NCBI GenBank assembly: GCA_947459215.1 | Contig: CANHCQ010000017.1 | Coordinates: forward strand, 1 to 64,000 | From: Phycisphaerales bacterium | Lineage (GTDB): Bacteria; Planctomycetota; Phycisphaerae; Phycisphaerales; UBA1924 | Length of the DNA stretch: 64,000 nt | Direction: 5' to 3' | Shown: positions 41,116 through 48,324 of the stretch, piece by piece | How the letters are laid out: every line of letters begins with the position of its first letter | Position numbering within the stretch: position 1 is the first letter of the stretch | Position numbers and translations under genes: made by a program | Notes under the pieces: generated by a model | The model's database searches: none | What the model was told of the DNA's origin: nothing | What the model saw: the letters and a program-made list of their open reading frames with translations, nothing else

Positions 41116-41170
41116 CGACCTCGATTCGTCCGTGGCTCACGCCCGGCCAGTCGGGGTCGTTTCGTTTTTG
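41116..41170 (+). terminator. Possible terminator of rpmH
   Basis: ACGACC (41116-41121) pairs with GGTCGT (41155-41160), enclosing a short CCCG/CGGG stem, followed by TTTCGTTTTT. The stem is interrupted, so the call is tentative. Confidence 0.4.
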
Positions 41171-41173
41171 GTA

Positions 41174-41563
41174 TCAGTCATCCGCGCCGCCCTTGGCTTC
41201 GCGCTTCCGCCACGCCTCATCCAATCGCCGCACCGCCTCCGCCAACCGCTCGCGGCAGCTCTCCAGCGTCGGTTCATGCCGCCGCGCCGTAATGACCAGA
41301 TCGAACGAACCCCGCTCCGGCAACGCCGGGATGTCGAGCTGCATGAGCCGGAATGCCTCCCGCACGCATCGCTTCAGCCGGTTACGTTCGGGTGCGGAGC
41401 CAAAGGCCCGCGCAATCGAAAGCCCGAGTCGCGGGTGCGCCAATCCGTTTCGCCGCGAGTAGACCACCAGCGGCCCGACCGGCGTGCGCATCTTCGCCGC
41501 GTGCACGGCGTCGAACTCGCGCTTGTGGGTCAGCCGGTGCTTGGGGCGAAACGTCAGGGCCAC
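41174..41563 (-). CDS. rnpA: Ribonuclease P protein component
   Basis: A 129-residue protein that binds the RNase P RNA. The N-terminal FRPKHRLTHKREFDAVH, the strand LVVYSRRNGLAHPRLGLSIAR and the core helix PERNRLKRCVREAFRLMQ (RNR motif) are the family signature. The start is a GTG at 41563, five bases after TATCCT. It faces rpmH and is divergent from yidD, whereas these three are normally in one direction, so this gene has been inverted. The ORF extends upstream only through octamer repeats. Confidence 0.93.
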   Translation of the reverse strand: MALTFRPKHRLTHKREFDAVHAAKMRTPVGPLVVYSRRNGLAHPRLGLSIARAFGSAPERNRLKRCVREAFRLMQLDIPALPERGSFDLVITARRHEPTLESCRERLAEAVRRLDEAWRKREAKGGADD

Positions 41564-41568
41564 GGGGC

Positions 41569-41574
41569 AGGATA
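41569..41574 (-). promoter_or_regulatory. -10 hexamer TATCCT for rnpA
   Basis: TATCCT ends five bases before the rnpA GTG and directly borders the octamer array at 41575. Confidence 0.5.
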
Positions 41575-41698
41575 GTGGAGGAGTGGAGGAGTGGAGGAGT
41601 GGAGGAGTGGAGCAGTGGATCAGTGGGGCAGTGGGACCGGCCTCCGGCCGGTCTTTGGGCGACCTCGACGGCAAGACCGGCCGGAGGCCAGTCCCACC
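41575..41698. repeat. Octamer array joined to an inverted palindrome pair
   Basis: Eight 8-bp units drift from GTGGAGGA (four copies) through GTGGAGCA, GTGGATCA and GTGGGGCA to GTGGGACC (41575-41638). The last two units are already the start of the GGCCGGTC palindrome (41629-41653), which has an inverted partner at 41675-41698. This links the two repeat families. Confidence 0.88.
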
Positions 41699-41739
41699 GG
41701 TGGCGGCCGTCACAGAAGTGACGCGCACAACAATGCCGC

Positions 41740-41985
41740 ATGTCCCGGCCGAGCTATTCCAGTCGCGTGCTCGCCTTTCCACTCCTTGTCGGCGTGCGGC
41801 TGTACCAATGGACCCTCTCCCCCTTCCTCGGCGGCCAATGCCGCTACTGGCCCACCTGCTCGCACTACTCGGTCGAAGCCCTCCAGCGCCATGGCGGGCT
41901 CAAGGGTGCCTGGCTCACGATCAAGCGGCTCGCCCGGTGTCACCCATTCGCCAAGGGCGGGTACGACCCGGTGCCCTGGGAGTGA
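41740..41985 (+). CDS. yidD: Membrane protein insertion efficiency factor YidD
   Basis: An 81-residue YidD (DUF37) protein. [41 protein letters not shown] carries the conserved Cys pair and the YQW-SP motif; the end [17 protein letters not shown] is typical. It helps membrane protein insertion with YidC, in association with the inner membrane. The usual rpmH-rnpA-yidD order is kept, but rnpA is flipped. Confidence 0.95.
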   Translation: MSRPSYSSRVLAFPLLVGVRLYQWTLSPFLGGQCRYWPTCSHYSVEALQRHGGLKGAWLTIKRLARCHPFAKGGYDPVPWE

Positions 41986-42149
41986 GCAGGGTCTGACCTG
42001 AAGACCGTCGCTCGGAGGGCACGCCGCGATCTTGCCCACCCTTGTGATTCCTTACTAACCTATCGAGCCAAGACGACCGATAAGGCACTGTCACTGGCCA
42101 AAGGGGAGCCGCCCGCGTTCGCACGCGAAGAGGAGATGGACTTTCGGGT

Positions 42150-42758
42150 ATGAGTCGCCTTCCTGCTCAACAACGCCGCTCGCAGCTGCTCGATCACGCC
42201 GGGGACCTGTTCTCCAAGGTGGGCTATGCGCGGGCGACGACGGCGGAAGTGGCCAAGGCCGCGGGCGTGACCGAGCCGATCATCTACCGGCATTTCGCCA
42301 GCAAGCGCGACCTGTTCGTGGCGCTTATCGAGCGCTCGGCGGAGCGCACGATCTCGACGTGGGAGAAGCATCTGACGGATGCGAAGGACCCGGCCGAGCG
42401 TCTGCTGCGGCTGCTCTCGGACAACCCGATGGTCTCGCCCGGCGGGCGTGACGACTACAAGGTGCTGCTGCAGGCGATCACCGAGGTCGATGACAAAGAC
42501 ATCGGTGCCGCGGTGAAGAAGCACCTCGACAACCTGCACGCGTTCATTGCCAAGGAAATCAAGCTCGCCCAAGACGCTCACCGTGTGACCACCCGCTTCA
42601 GCGCGGAGGTCATCGCGTGGCTCTTGATCCACATCGGCATGGGCTACGGCGTGGTCGCGGCCATGGGCTACGGCGATCACGGTGCCGACAGCCAGGGCAT
42701 CCACCCCCAGGATGTGGTCGCCAGAATCCTCGTCGGCAAAGCGGCGGAGAAGGCCTAG
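42150..42758 (+). CDS. TetR/AcrR family transcriptional regulator
   Basis: A 202-residue repressor. The N-terminal helix-turn-helix is clear: RRSQLLDHAGDLFSKVGYARATTAEVAKAAGVTEPIIYRHFASKRDLF. The C-terminal helical ligand-binding part (about 60-200) shows no recognisable subfamily signature. Upstream, an imperfect inverted repeat CCTATCG...CGATAAGG (42057-42083) is a possible operator. It is followed directly by an octamer array and has no obvious co-regulated neighbour. Confidence 0.92.
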   Translation: MSRLPAQQRRSQLLDHAGDLFSKVGYARATTAEVAKAAGVTEPIIYRHFASKRDLFVALIERSAERTISTWEKHLTDAKDPAERLLRLLSDNPMVSPGGRDDYKVLLQAITEVDDKDIGAAVKKHLDNLHAFIAKEIKLAQDAHRVTTRFSAEVIAWLLIHIGMGYGVVAAMGYGDHGADSQGIHPQDVVARILVGKAAEKA

Positions 42759-42760
42759 GG

Positions 42761-42956
42761 GCAGTGGGGCAGTGGGGCAGTGGGGCAGTGGGGCAGTGGG
42801 GCAGTGGGGCAGTGGGGCCTCACGATGCGAACAAACAGCAAGCAGGCTTTGCGGCTATCCGCACGCGAGATGTTCTCGTGAACGCGGCGGTGGTCGGCCG
42901 CGCTACAGATTCTCAGGGCTCTTCTGCCCCACTGCCCCACTCCTCCACTGCTCCAC
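42761..42956. repeat. Inverted octamer-array element of 196 bp
   Basis: Seven perfect GCAGTGGG octamers (42761-42816) begin right after the TetR stop. Four inverted octamers (TGCCCCAC twice, TCCTCCAC, TGCTCCAC; 42925-42956) lie ten bases before the cysteine desulfurase ATG. The 108-base spacer shows no gene. The units are relatives of those at 41575-41638. Confidence 0.9.
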
Positions 42957-42966
42957 TTCCTCCCCC

Positions 42967-44157
42967 ATGCTCTACCTCGACTCCAACGCCACCACCAAGC
43001 CCTGCGACGCGGCGATCGCGGCGGCGGAGGCTGCCATGCGCGAGGCGTGGCAGAACCCGTCGAGCGTGCACCGCGCCGGGCAGGGTGTGCGGGCCAAGGT
43101 CGAGTTGGCCCGCGCCGCAGTGGCGAACCTGATCGGGTCCAAGCCGCGCGATGTAGTCTTCACCTCGAGCGGCACCGAGTCGGTGCATCTGGCCCTGCGC
43201 GGCGCGGTGGCCGCATTTCCCAAGGGCGAGCGTCCGCCGCTCCTGGCTTCGACACTCGTCGAGCACTCCGCCGGTCGTGAAGTGCTCAAGGACATGGAGT
43301 CCCGCGGCGAGGCCCGGGTGCTCTGGCTGCCCATCGACATCAACGGCGTCGTCGATGTCGCCGCACTCGCGCGAGCCCTGGCAAGCGATGACAAGCCGCT
43401 GGTCGTGAGCGTGCAGTGGGCGAACAACGAGACCGGCGTGATCCAGCCGGTGGACGACATCGCGCGTCTGTGCAAGACCGCGGGCGCGGTCTTCCACTGC
43501 GACTGCGTGCAGTGGGCCGGCAAGGAACCGATGCGGGTGGAGCCCAGCGGGCCGGATGCCGCGTTCCTCGATGCCAACCTGGTCTCGATCTCGGCCCACA
43601 AGTTCCACGGGCTCAAGGGCACGGGCGCGTTGTACGTTCGCCGCGGCACGCGGCTGCGGACGCCGGTTCCGGGGACGCAGGAGCTCGGGCGTCGCGGTGG
43701 AACGGAGAACGTGCCCGGCATCCTCGCCGCCGGCGCCGCGGCGGAAGAAGCGAGCCAGTGGCTGGCTGACGCGAACGCACGCGAAAAGCTCCGCGGTCTG
43801 CGCGATCGCTTCGAGCGGACGATCTTGGCCGCCGCTCCGGGCGCCGTCGTGAACAGCGGCGGGGCCCCGCGGCTCTGGAACACCAGCAACATCGCATTCC
43901 CGAAGCTCGAGGCTGAGGCGATCCTGCTTGCCCTCTCCGAGCGTGGTCTCTGCGCCAGCGCCGGTGCCGCGTGCGCGTCGGGTTCGCTCGAGCCTTCGCC
44001 GGTGCTCCTCGCGATGGGGATCGACCCCAAGCTCGCCCACGGCTCGGTGCGGTTCAGTTTGTCAAAGTGGACGACGAATCAAGAGATCGATGACGCCGCG
44101 GCGTTGGTGATCCGCTGCGTCGAGAGCCTGCGGGCCAGCACCGCGGCGGCGGTGTGA
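42967..44157 (+). CDS. Cysteine desulfurase (NifS/IscS-like)
   Basis: A 396-residue PLP enzyme that releases sulfur from cysteine for Fe-S clusters and thiolation. It opens with MLYLDSNATTKPC. The PLP lysine is Lys212 in SAHKFHGLKG, the catalytic cysteine is Cys336 in GAACASGS, and VVFTSSGTES and RGGTENVPGI are family segments. It is NifS-like in length and in the short active-site loop. No iscU/sufBCD genes are next to it. The ATG at 42967 lacks a ribosome site and follows the inverted octamer half-array, so its promoter may lie in that element. Confidence 0.94.
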   Translation: MLYLDSNATTKPCDAAIAAAEAAMREAWQNPSSVHRAGQGVRAKVELARAAVANLIGSKPRDVVFTSSGTESVHLALRGAVAAFPKGERPPLLASTLVEHSAGREVLKDMESRGEARVLWLPIDINGVVDVAALARALASDDKPLVVSVQWANNETGVIQPVDDIARLCKTAGAVFHCDCVQWAGKEPMRVEPSGPDAAFLDANLVSISAHKFHGLKGTGALYVRRGTRLRTPVPGTQELGRRGGTENVPGILAAGAAAEEASQWLADANAREKLRGLRDRFERTILAAAPGAVVNSGGAPRLWNTSNIAFPKLEAEAILLALSERGLCASAGAACASGSLEPSPVLLAMGIDPKLAHGSVRFSLSKWTTNQEIDDAAALVIRCVESLRASTAAAV

Positions 44158-44162
44158 ACACT

Positions 44163-44206
44163 CCCCTCCCCGCGCCGCGGGGAGGGGTGGCCGAGCGAAG
44201 CAAGGC
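44163..44206. repeat. CCCCGC palindromic intergenic repeat
   Basis: A CCCCTCCCCGC/GCGGGGAGGGG palindrome with the tail TGGCCGAGCGAAGCAAGGCCG, like the copy at 21806-21860. It is followed by GGGGT tandem runs (44209-44227). Confidence 0.75.
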
Positions 44207-44344
44207 CGGGGTGGGGTGGGGTGGGGTGCGTCGGATCGCTCGCTCACGCATCCGTCGAGTTCGGATACGCATCCCCCACACCTGCTTCGCCAGCGGCGAA
44301 GCGGTCATCTCCCCGCTCTCGCGGGAAGAGGAGTCGTGCCGCGT

Positions 44345-44350
44345 TACAAT
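44345..44350 (+). promoter_or_regulatory. -10 hexamer TACAAT for the LptF/LptG permease
   Basis: TACAAT ends nine bases before the GTG at 44360. Confidence 0.5.
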
Positions 44351-44359
44351 GCCGCCCTC

Positions 44360-45559
44360 GTGTCCACGCTTGATCGCTACATCGCCCGTCAGTTCCTGCT
44401 CAACATCGCGATCCTCGTCGCGATCCTGTTTAGCTTCATCGTCGCGATCGATCTGTCGCTCAACTTTGGTGAGTTCATGGACCTCGCCGCGGCACGCGGC
44501 AAAACCCAGCAGGTCGGCCCGGGTGGCGCGATCGTTTCGGTCGAGGCCGGCGCGGTCCGCCGAATCCTGCTGATGATCTTCCTGGTCTTCGATTACTGGT
44601 GGCCCAAGCTCCTCCAGCTCGGGAACTACCTCATCGGCCTGATCGTCATCGGCGCCATGGGGTTCACCTGCACGCAGCTCTCGCGCTACCGCGAATTCGT
44701 GGCCGCCGTCGCCGGCGGGGTCAGCCTCTTCCGCGTAATGAGGCCGTTCGTTTTGGTGGCGCTCCTGATGACGCTCATCCAGGCCGCCAACTTCGAGTAT
44801 GTCATTCCGCGCATCGCCGACCTCATCCAGCGCGACCGCGAGCAGGCCAGCCAGCGCAGGCTTGATTCGCTCCCGGTGCGGCTCGTGCCCGACAGCCAGC
44901 GGCGGCTGTTCTACGCCCGAGGTTTCGACGCCGCGACCGGGGTGATGAAGGACCTGACCATCATCGAGCGCGGTCCGACCGGGCCCGCGACCCGGACCAT
45001 CAACGCCCGCGAGGCCCGTTGGCGCGATGGCGGGTGGGACCTCACCGACGCCGTCGCCGAGTCGCGCACCTCACAGACCGCGCCAAAGGAAAAAGTCGAT
45101 CGCGTCGTCACCGATCTCGACCCGACCGCCATCAAGATCGCCCGATTCAGCGGCTACAGCCAGAGCCTCAGCTGGAGACAGATCACCGAGATGCTCGAAC
45201 GCCCCGAGCGGCTCGGGCTTGCGCTCCCAGGCGAGGAAGACCCGGCCCAGGGTGCCGCCACCGCGACCCGCCAGCAGCGCGTCGATGAACTGCAGCGGGT
45301 CCGCTTCGGACGCATCGCCATGATGGTGTGCAACATGCTGGCGCTGCTGCTGGTCACGCCGTTCTTCCTGAGGCGCGAACCCACCAACATGATGCTCGAG
45401 TCGATCAAGGCCGCTCCGATCGCCGTGCTCGGCGTCATGGGTGGCGTTCTCGGCGCCAGCGCGGCGATCCCGGGACTGCCGGCCCAGATCGGCGTCTTCG
45501 TTCCCGCCCTCGTGCTGCTGCCGCTGGCGATCGCCGCGGTCACCAGCGTGCGGACATGA
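44360..45559 (+). CDS. LptF/LptG family lipopolysaccharide export permease
   Basis: A 399-residue inner-membrane protein of the YjgP/YjgQ family. It has the expected pattern: an N-terminal cytosolic start and first helix (VSTLDRYIARQFLLNIAILVAILFSF), three helices in the first half, a periplasmic beta-jellyroll region (residues about 165-290) with FEYVIPRIADLIQ before it, and three helices at the C-terminus (MMVCNMLALLLVTPFFLRRE onward). The last stretch (PIAVLGVMGGVLGASAAIPG) matches the family. It would pair with LptB at 13177-13992. Whether it is LptF or LptG cannot be decided; only one such gene is in the window. The GTG start follows TACAAT. Confidence 0.87.
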   Translation: MSTLDRYIARQFLLNIAILVAILFSFIVAIDLSLNFGEFMDLAAARGKTQQVGPGGAIVSVEAGAVRRILLMIFLVFDYWWPKLLQLGNYLIGLIVIGAMGFTCTQLSRYREFVAAVAGGVSLFRVMRPFVLVALLMTLIQAANFEYVIPRIADLIQRDREQASQRRLDSLPVRLVPDSQRRLFYARGFDAATGVMKDLTIIERGPTGPATRTINAREARWRDGGWDLTDAVAESRTSQTAPKEKVDRVVTDLDPTAIKIARFSGYSQSLSWRQITEMLERPERLGLALPGEEDPAQGAATATRQQRVDELQRVRFGRIAMMVCNMLALLLVTPFFLRREPTNMMLESIKAAPIAVLGVMGGVLGASAAIPGLPAQIGVFVPALVLLPLAIAAVTSVRT

Positions 45560-45606
45560 CGATGTCGGAGTTCGGATGTGGGATGTCGGATGTGCTGGAA
45601 TGGGCG

Positions 45607-45969
45607 TTAGGCTTGCTTCCGCGTGCCCTTTGTGGAGCGGATTGTCGCGACGACGATCGCAGTAATCTCATCGCATTCGGTTCGTAGTTCATCCAGCCTG
45701 GACGCGCGAACCACGCCGCTGTCGGCGAGCAGTTCGAGCCGATAGGACGATTCGTCGACCTCTTCCTCCACGATGCCGAGCTTGCTGACGAACTCCGCCC
45801 GAGAGCGAGAGCGTCGCGCGGCTCGATAGTTTGCGCCGACGGAAGTTGCGGAACGAAGCAATTGCTTTCCGAGCACCTCGGAAACTCGCCCTGGCGGAAG
45901 TGAGTCAACGAGCTTGATGACACGAAGCGCGAAGGCTCGGGTACGAGATTTCATCGCATCGGCGTCCAT
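45607..45969 (-). CDS. Four-helix-bundle protein (23S rRNA intervening-sequence S23-like)
   Basis: A 120-residue protein of the four helix bundle family first described from intervening sequences in bacterial 23S rRNA. The hallmark segments are RAFALRVIKLVDSLP, LGKQLLRSATSVGANYRAARRSRSRAEFVSKLGIVEEEVDESSYRLELL and a final helix DEITAIVVATIRSTK. The basic surface suggests RNA binding; no catalytic residues are visible. It is enclosed by inverted heptamer arrays, with little spare sequence on either side, and lies in reverse orientation between lptF/G and GH57. It starts six bases after TAGATT. The related Avd protein of diversity-generating retroelements shares the fold, but no reverse transcriptase is near. 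Confidence 0.92.
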   Translation of the reverse strand: MDADAMKSRTRAFALRVIKLVDSLPPGRVSEVLGKQLLRSATSVGANYRAARRSRSRAEFVSKLGIVEEEVDESSYRLELLADSGVVRASRLDELRTECDEITAIVVATIRSTKGTRKQA

Positions 45970-45975
45970 GGTCTC

Positions 45976-45981
45976 AATCTA
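45976..45981 (-). promoter_or_regulatory. -10 hexamer TAGATT for the four-helix-bundle gene
   Basis: TAGATT ends six bases before the ATG at 45969 and lies inside the heptamer-bounded element, so the promoter would move with it. Confidence 0.45.
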
Positions 45982-46015
45982 CCAAAGTACCATTCGCCCG
46001 ACATCCGACATCCCA

Positions 46016-46021
46016 TACACT
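46016..46021 (+). promoter_or_regulatory. -10 hexamer TACACT for the GH57 gene
   Basis: TACACT ends seven bases before the ATG at 46029 and starts two bases after the inverted heptamer array. Confidence 0.5.
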
Positions 46022-46028
46022 GCCCCCG

Positions 46029-47312
46029 ATGCCCTCCGTCGTCTTCTACTTCCAGGTTCACCAGCCCTTCCGGCTGCGGCGTTACAGCGTCTTTGATACC
46101 GACACCAACTACTTTGACGACAGCAAGAACGCCGAGATCTGCCGCAAGGTCGCGAGCCGCTGCTACCTGCCCGCGACGCGGCTGCTGCTCGATCTCGTGA
46201 AGCGGTTCGACGGAGCCCTGAAGCTCTCGTATTCCATCAGCGGCACCGCCCTCGAGCAGTTCGAGGCCTTTGCCCCCGAAGTGCTCGACGTCTTCCGTGA
46301 GCTCTCCCGCACCGGTTGCTGTGAGTTCCTCGGCGAAACCTACCACCACTCGCTCGCGTTCGTGCACTCGAGAGAGGAGTTCCGCGAGCAGGTCGAGCTG
46401 CATTCCCGCCGCATCCAGCACCACTTCGGACAGACGCCGACGGTCTTCCGCAACACCGAACTGATCTATTCCAACGCCCTGGCCTACGAACTCTCGCTGA
46501 TGACCGACGCCGCGGGCCGGCGCCGCTGGCTGGGCGCCCTCTGCGAGGGCACCGACACGCACCTGGGCTATCGCAAGCCAACGGTCGTCTACAAGCCACC
46601 GAAGCACGATGGCCACGACCTGCTCGGTCGCGACGACAAGCCCCTCGGGCTGCTGCTCAAGAACTACCGCTTCAGCGACGACATCGCGTTCCGCTTCAGC
46701 AACCGCGGCTGGGGCGAGTGGCCCCTCACACCAGAGAAGTTCGCCGGCTGGATCAACGCCCTCGACGGCTCGGTGTGCAACCTCTTCATGGACTACGAGA
46801 CCTTCGGTGAGCACCAGTGGGTGGACACCGGCATCTTCGGGTTCCTCGCCGCGCTTCCGGAGAAAGTCCTCGCCGGCGGCGGCCGTTTTCTGACGCCGAC
46901 AGAGGCGCTGACACAACACGCCCCCGCGGGTGAGTTCGACGTGCCGCAGTGCTCGAGCTGGGCCGATACCGAACGGGATCTCTCCGCATGGAACGGCAAC
47001 GCCATGCAGGCCAACGCCCTCGACGAGGTCTTCAAGCTCGAGAAACCGCTCAAGGACAAGGTCGCCAGGCTGGCCAAGGAAGCCAAGGGCGCCGGTCCGA
47101 ACGCGCCCACCACCCGCCGCCTCGAAGCCGCGGCCCACTTGCTCGCCGACTGGCGCCGCCTGACCACCAGCGATCACTTCTACTACATGTGCACCAAGTA
47201 CTTCGCCGACGGCGACGTGCACAAGTACTTCAACCCCTACGACTCCCCCTATGACTCGTACATCAATTACATGAACGTGCTCGACAACGTGCGGACGCGG
47301 CTGGCGCAGTGA
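46029..47312 (+). CDS. Glycoside hydrolase family 57 (alpha-amylase/glucan-processing)
   Basis: A 427-residue cytosolic GH57 enzyme. The five family regions are visible: FYFQVHQPFRL at the start, ETYHHSLAF, the nucleophile Glu in VFRNTELIYSNALAY, FSNRGWGEWPLT, and the acid Asp in FMDYETFGEHQ. The family acts on alpha-1,4 glucans, as amylase, amylopullulanase or branching enzyme. No signal peptide is seen, so glycogen or intracellular maltodextrin is the likely substrate. The C-terminal helical part (HFYYMCTKYFADGDVHKYFNPYDSPYDSYINYMNV) is conserved in alpha-amylase-type members. Confidence 0.93.
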   Translation: MPSVVFYFQVHQPFRLRRYSVFDTDTNYFDDSKNAEICRKVASRCYLPATRLLLDLVKRFDGALKLSYSISGTALEQFEAFAPEVLDVFRELSRTGCCEFLGETYHHSLAFVHSREEFREQVELHSRRIQHHFGQTPTVFRNTELIYSNALAYELSLMTDAAGRRRWLGALCEGTDTHLGYRKPTVVYKPPKHDGHDLLGRDDKPLGLLLKNYRFSDDIAFRFSNRGWGEWPLTPEKFAGWINALDGSVCNLFMDYETFGEHQWVDTGIFGFLAALPEKVLAGGGRFLTPTEALTQHAPAGEFDVPQCSSWADTERDLSAWNGNAMQANALDEVFKLEKPLKDKVARLAKEAKGAGPNAPTTRRLEAAAHLLADWRRLTTSDHFYYMCTKYFADGDVHKYFNPYDSPYDSYINYMNVLDNVRTRLAQ

Positions 47313-47337
47313 ACCGAACAGACCCCGCCGACTCCCC

Positions 47338-47353
47338 GCGAGCCGGGGCGTCC
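47338..47353. repeat. Single end of the 97-bp element
   Basis: GCGAGCCGGGGCGTCC, identical to the left end of the element at 14059. No matching right end lies nearby. Confidence 0.65.
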
Positions 47354-47424
47354 GCGCCCGGTGCGCGATGGCTGCCATGGCAAAGGGCCCAGGTATCGCC
47401 CTGAGTCGTCCCGCTCCTTTCTGA

Positions 47425-47430
47425 TACATT
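47425..47430 (+). promoter_or_regulatory. -10 hexamer TACATT
   Basis: TACATT ends six bases before the GTG at 47437. Confidence 0.45.
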
Positions 47431-47436
47431 CACCCC

Positions 47437-47772
47437 GTGCACCGCTTTCTGGTTCTCATGCTGCTGGCGTTGTCGTGGCTGCGACCCGTCAGCGTCGCCG
47501 CGCCCGTCGCCGATCCCTGCGGCACGGACTGCATGTGTATCCAGTTGCTCGGGCACTGCGAGTGCGTCGCCGAGTCGCCAGAGCAGGACCCTCTGCCTGT
47601 GCCGCTGCGCGCGACATGCGAGGCTCGCCCCGTGCCAATGGCACCGTCGCTCGAGCCGGTGCGCCTGACCTTGGCACGGGTTGATGCGCCGCGGGATGTC
47701 GCAGGCAAAGAGCGTTCGGCGGCTCAGCCGCACGTGCGCCTGCAGGCCCGGCTGTGCGTCTGGCGGACCTAG
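47437..47772 (+). CDS. Small Cys-rich exported protein
   Basis: A 111-residue protein with a signal peptide (VHRFLVLMLLALSWLRPVSVAA, from a GTG start). The mature N-terminus holds a Cys cluster, CGTDCMCIQLLGHCEC, and two more Cys occur later. The rest is Pro/Arg-rich with no clear fold. It precedes a CxxC heavy-metal-associated lipoprotein and a beta-barrel protein on the same strand, so a metal-binding role is possible, which is inference. Confidence 0.55.
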   Translation: MHRFLVLMLLALSWLRPVSVAAPVADPCGTDCMCIQLLGHCECVAESPEQDPLPVPLRATCEARPVPMAPSLEPVRLTLARVDAPRDVAGKERSAAQPHVRLQARLCVWRT

Positions 47773-47927
47773 CCACACCCGCGCCGACGGTGCGCGCAGC
47801 GCGAACAGGATTCATTCCTCAGTTCCATCTCAGAGACAAACAGCACCCAGAACACCGCCGGGCGATCCGTGCGGGAGCAATTCTGCAGTGCATCACCCGT
47901 GCCGAGGCACGGGGAAGAAAGGACATC

Positions 47928-48314
47928 ATGCGTACGAATTCTTGCCGCGCCGTCGTCGGCGCTTCGGTCGTGGTTCTTGGAGCGTGGCTCGCGGGTTGTG
48001 CCTCGACAGGCGCATCGTCGGACGGACAGGACACCACATATACCGCGACCGCCGAGGAGTCGCAGCTGGTCGCCAGCGCCGAGCCTCTGGCCGCCGGGCC
48101 AGTGAAGTTCTACATGAACGGCCTGTCCTGCCCCCTGTGCGCCACCAACATCGACCAGCAGCTCGGCGATCTGCCGGGGATCGAGAACATCAAGGTCGAT
48201 CTGAAGACCGGCATCGTCACCGCCGCCATCGTCGGCGATCAGCGCCCCGCACCCAAGCAGATCGCCGCGGCCGCCGATCAGGCGGGTGTCACCCTCGTCA
48301 AGATCGAACGCTGA
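47928..48314 (+). CDS. Heavy-metal-associated domain lipoprotein
   Basis: A 128-residue protein with a lipoprotein signal, AVVGASVVVLGAWLAGC, whose lipobox is LAGC (lipidated Cys21). The C-terminal 65 residues form an HMA-like ferredoxin fold with VKFYMNGLSCPLCATNIDQQLGDLPGIENIKVDLKTG; CPLC corresponds to the metal-binding CxxC of copper chaperones. A periplasm-facing, lipid-anchored HMA protein is an uncommon arrangement. A GAAAGGA ribosome site precedes the ATG at 47928; a barrel protein gene follows after ten bases. Confidence 0.85.
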   Translation: MRTNSCRAVVGASVVVLGAWLAGCASTGASSDGQDTTYTATAEESQLVASAEPLAAGPVKFYMNGLSCPLCATNIDQQLGDLPGIENIKVDLKTGIVTAAIVGDQRPAPKQIAAAADQAGVTLVKIER

Positions 48315-48324
48315 GGAGCCCGAC

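Larger units (their letters stand above)
45562..46014. repeat. Inverted heptamer-array element enclosing a protein gene
   Basis: Four ATGTCGG-type heptamers (45562-45589, running on to 45593) face an inverted copy at 46001-46014; 14 bases, GGGATGTCGGATGT, match perfectly (45580-45593). The interior is almost entirely one gene, 45607-45969. The architecture equals that of the non-coding elements at 38219, 42761 and inside dnaE, here with a cargo. Confidence 0.85.

Noticed and set aside
42761-42816. CRISPR-like array
   Set aside because: The 8-bp units are head to tail without spacers, and no cas gene is present.
45607-45969. Accessory (Avd) protein of a diversity-generating retroelement
   Set aside because: No reverse transcriptase, template repeat or variable repeat is in the window; the 23S intervening-sequence family is the better fit.
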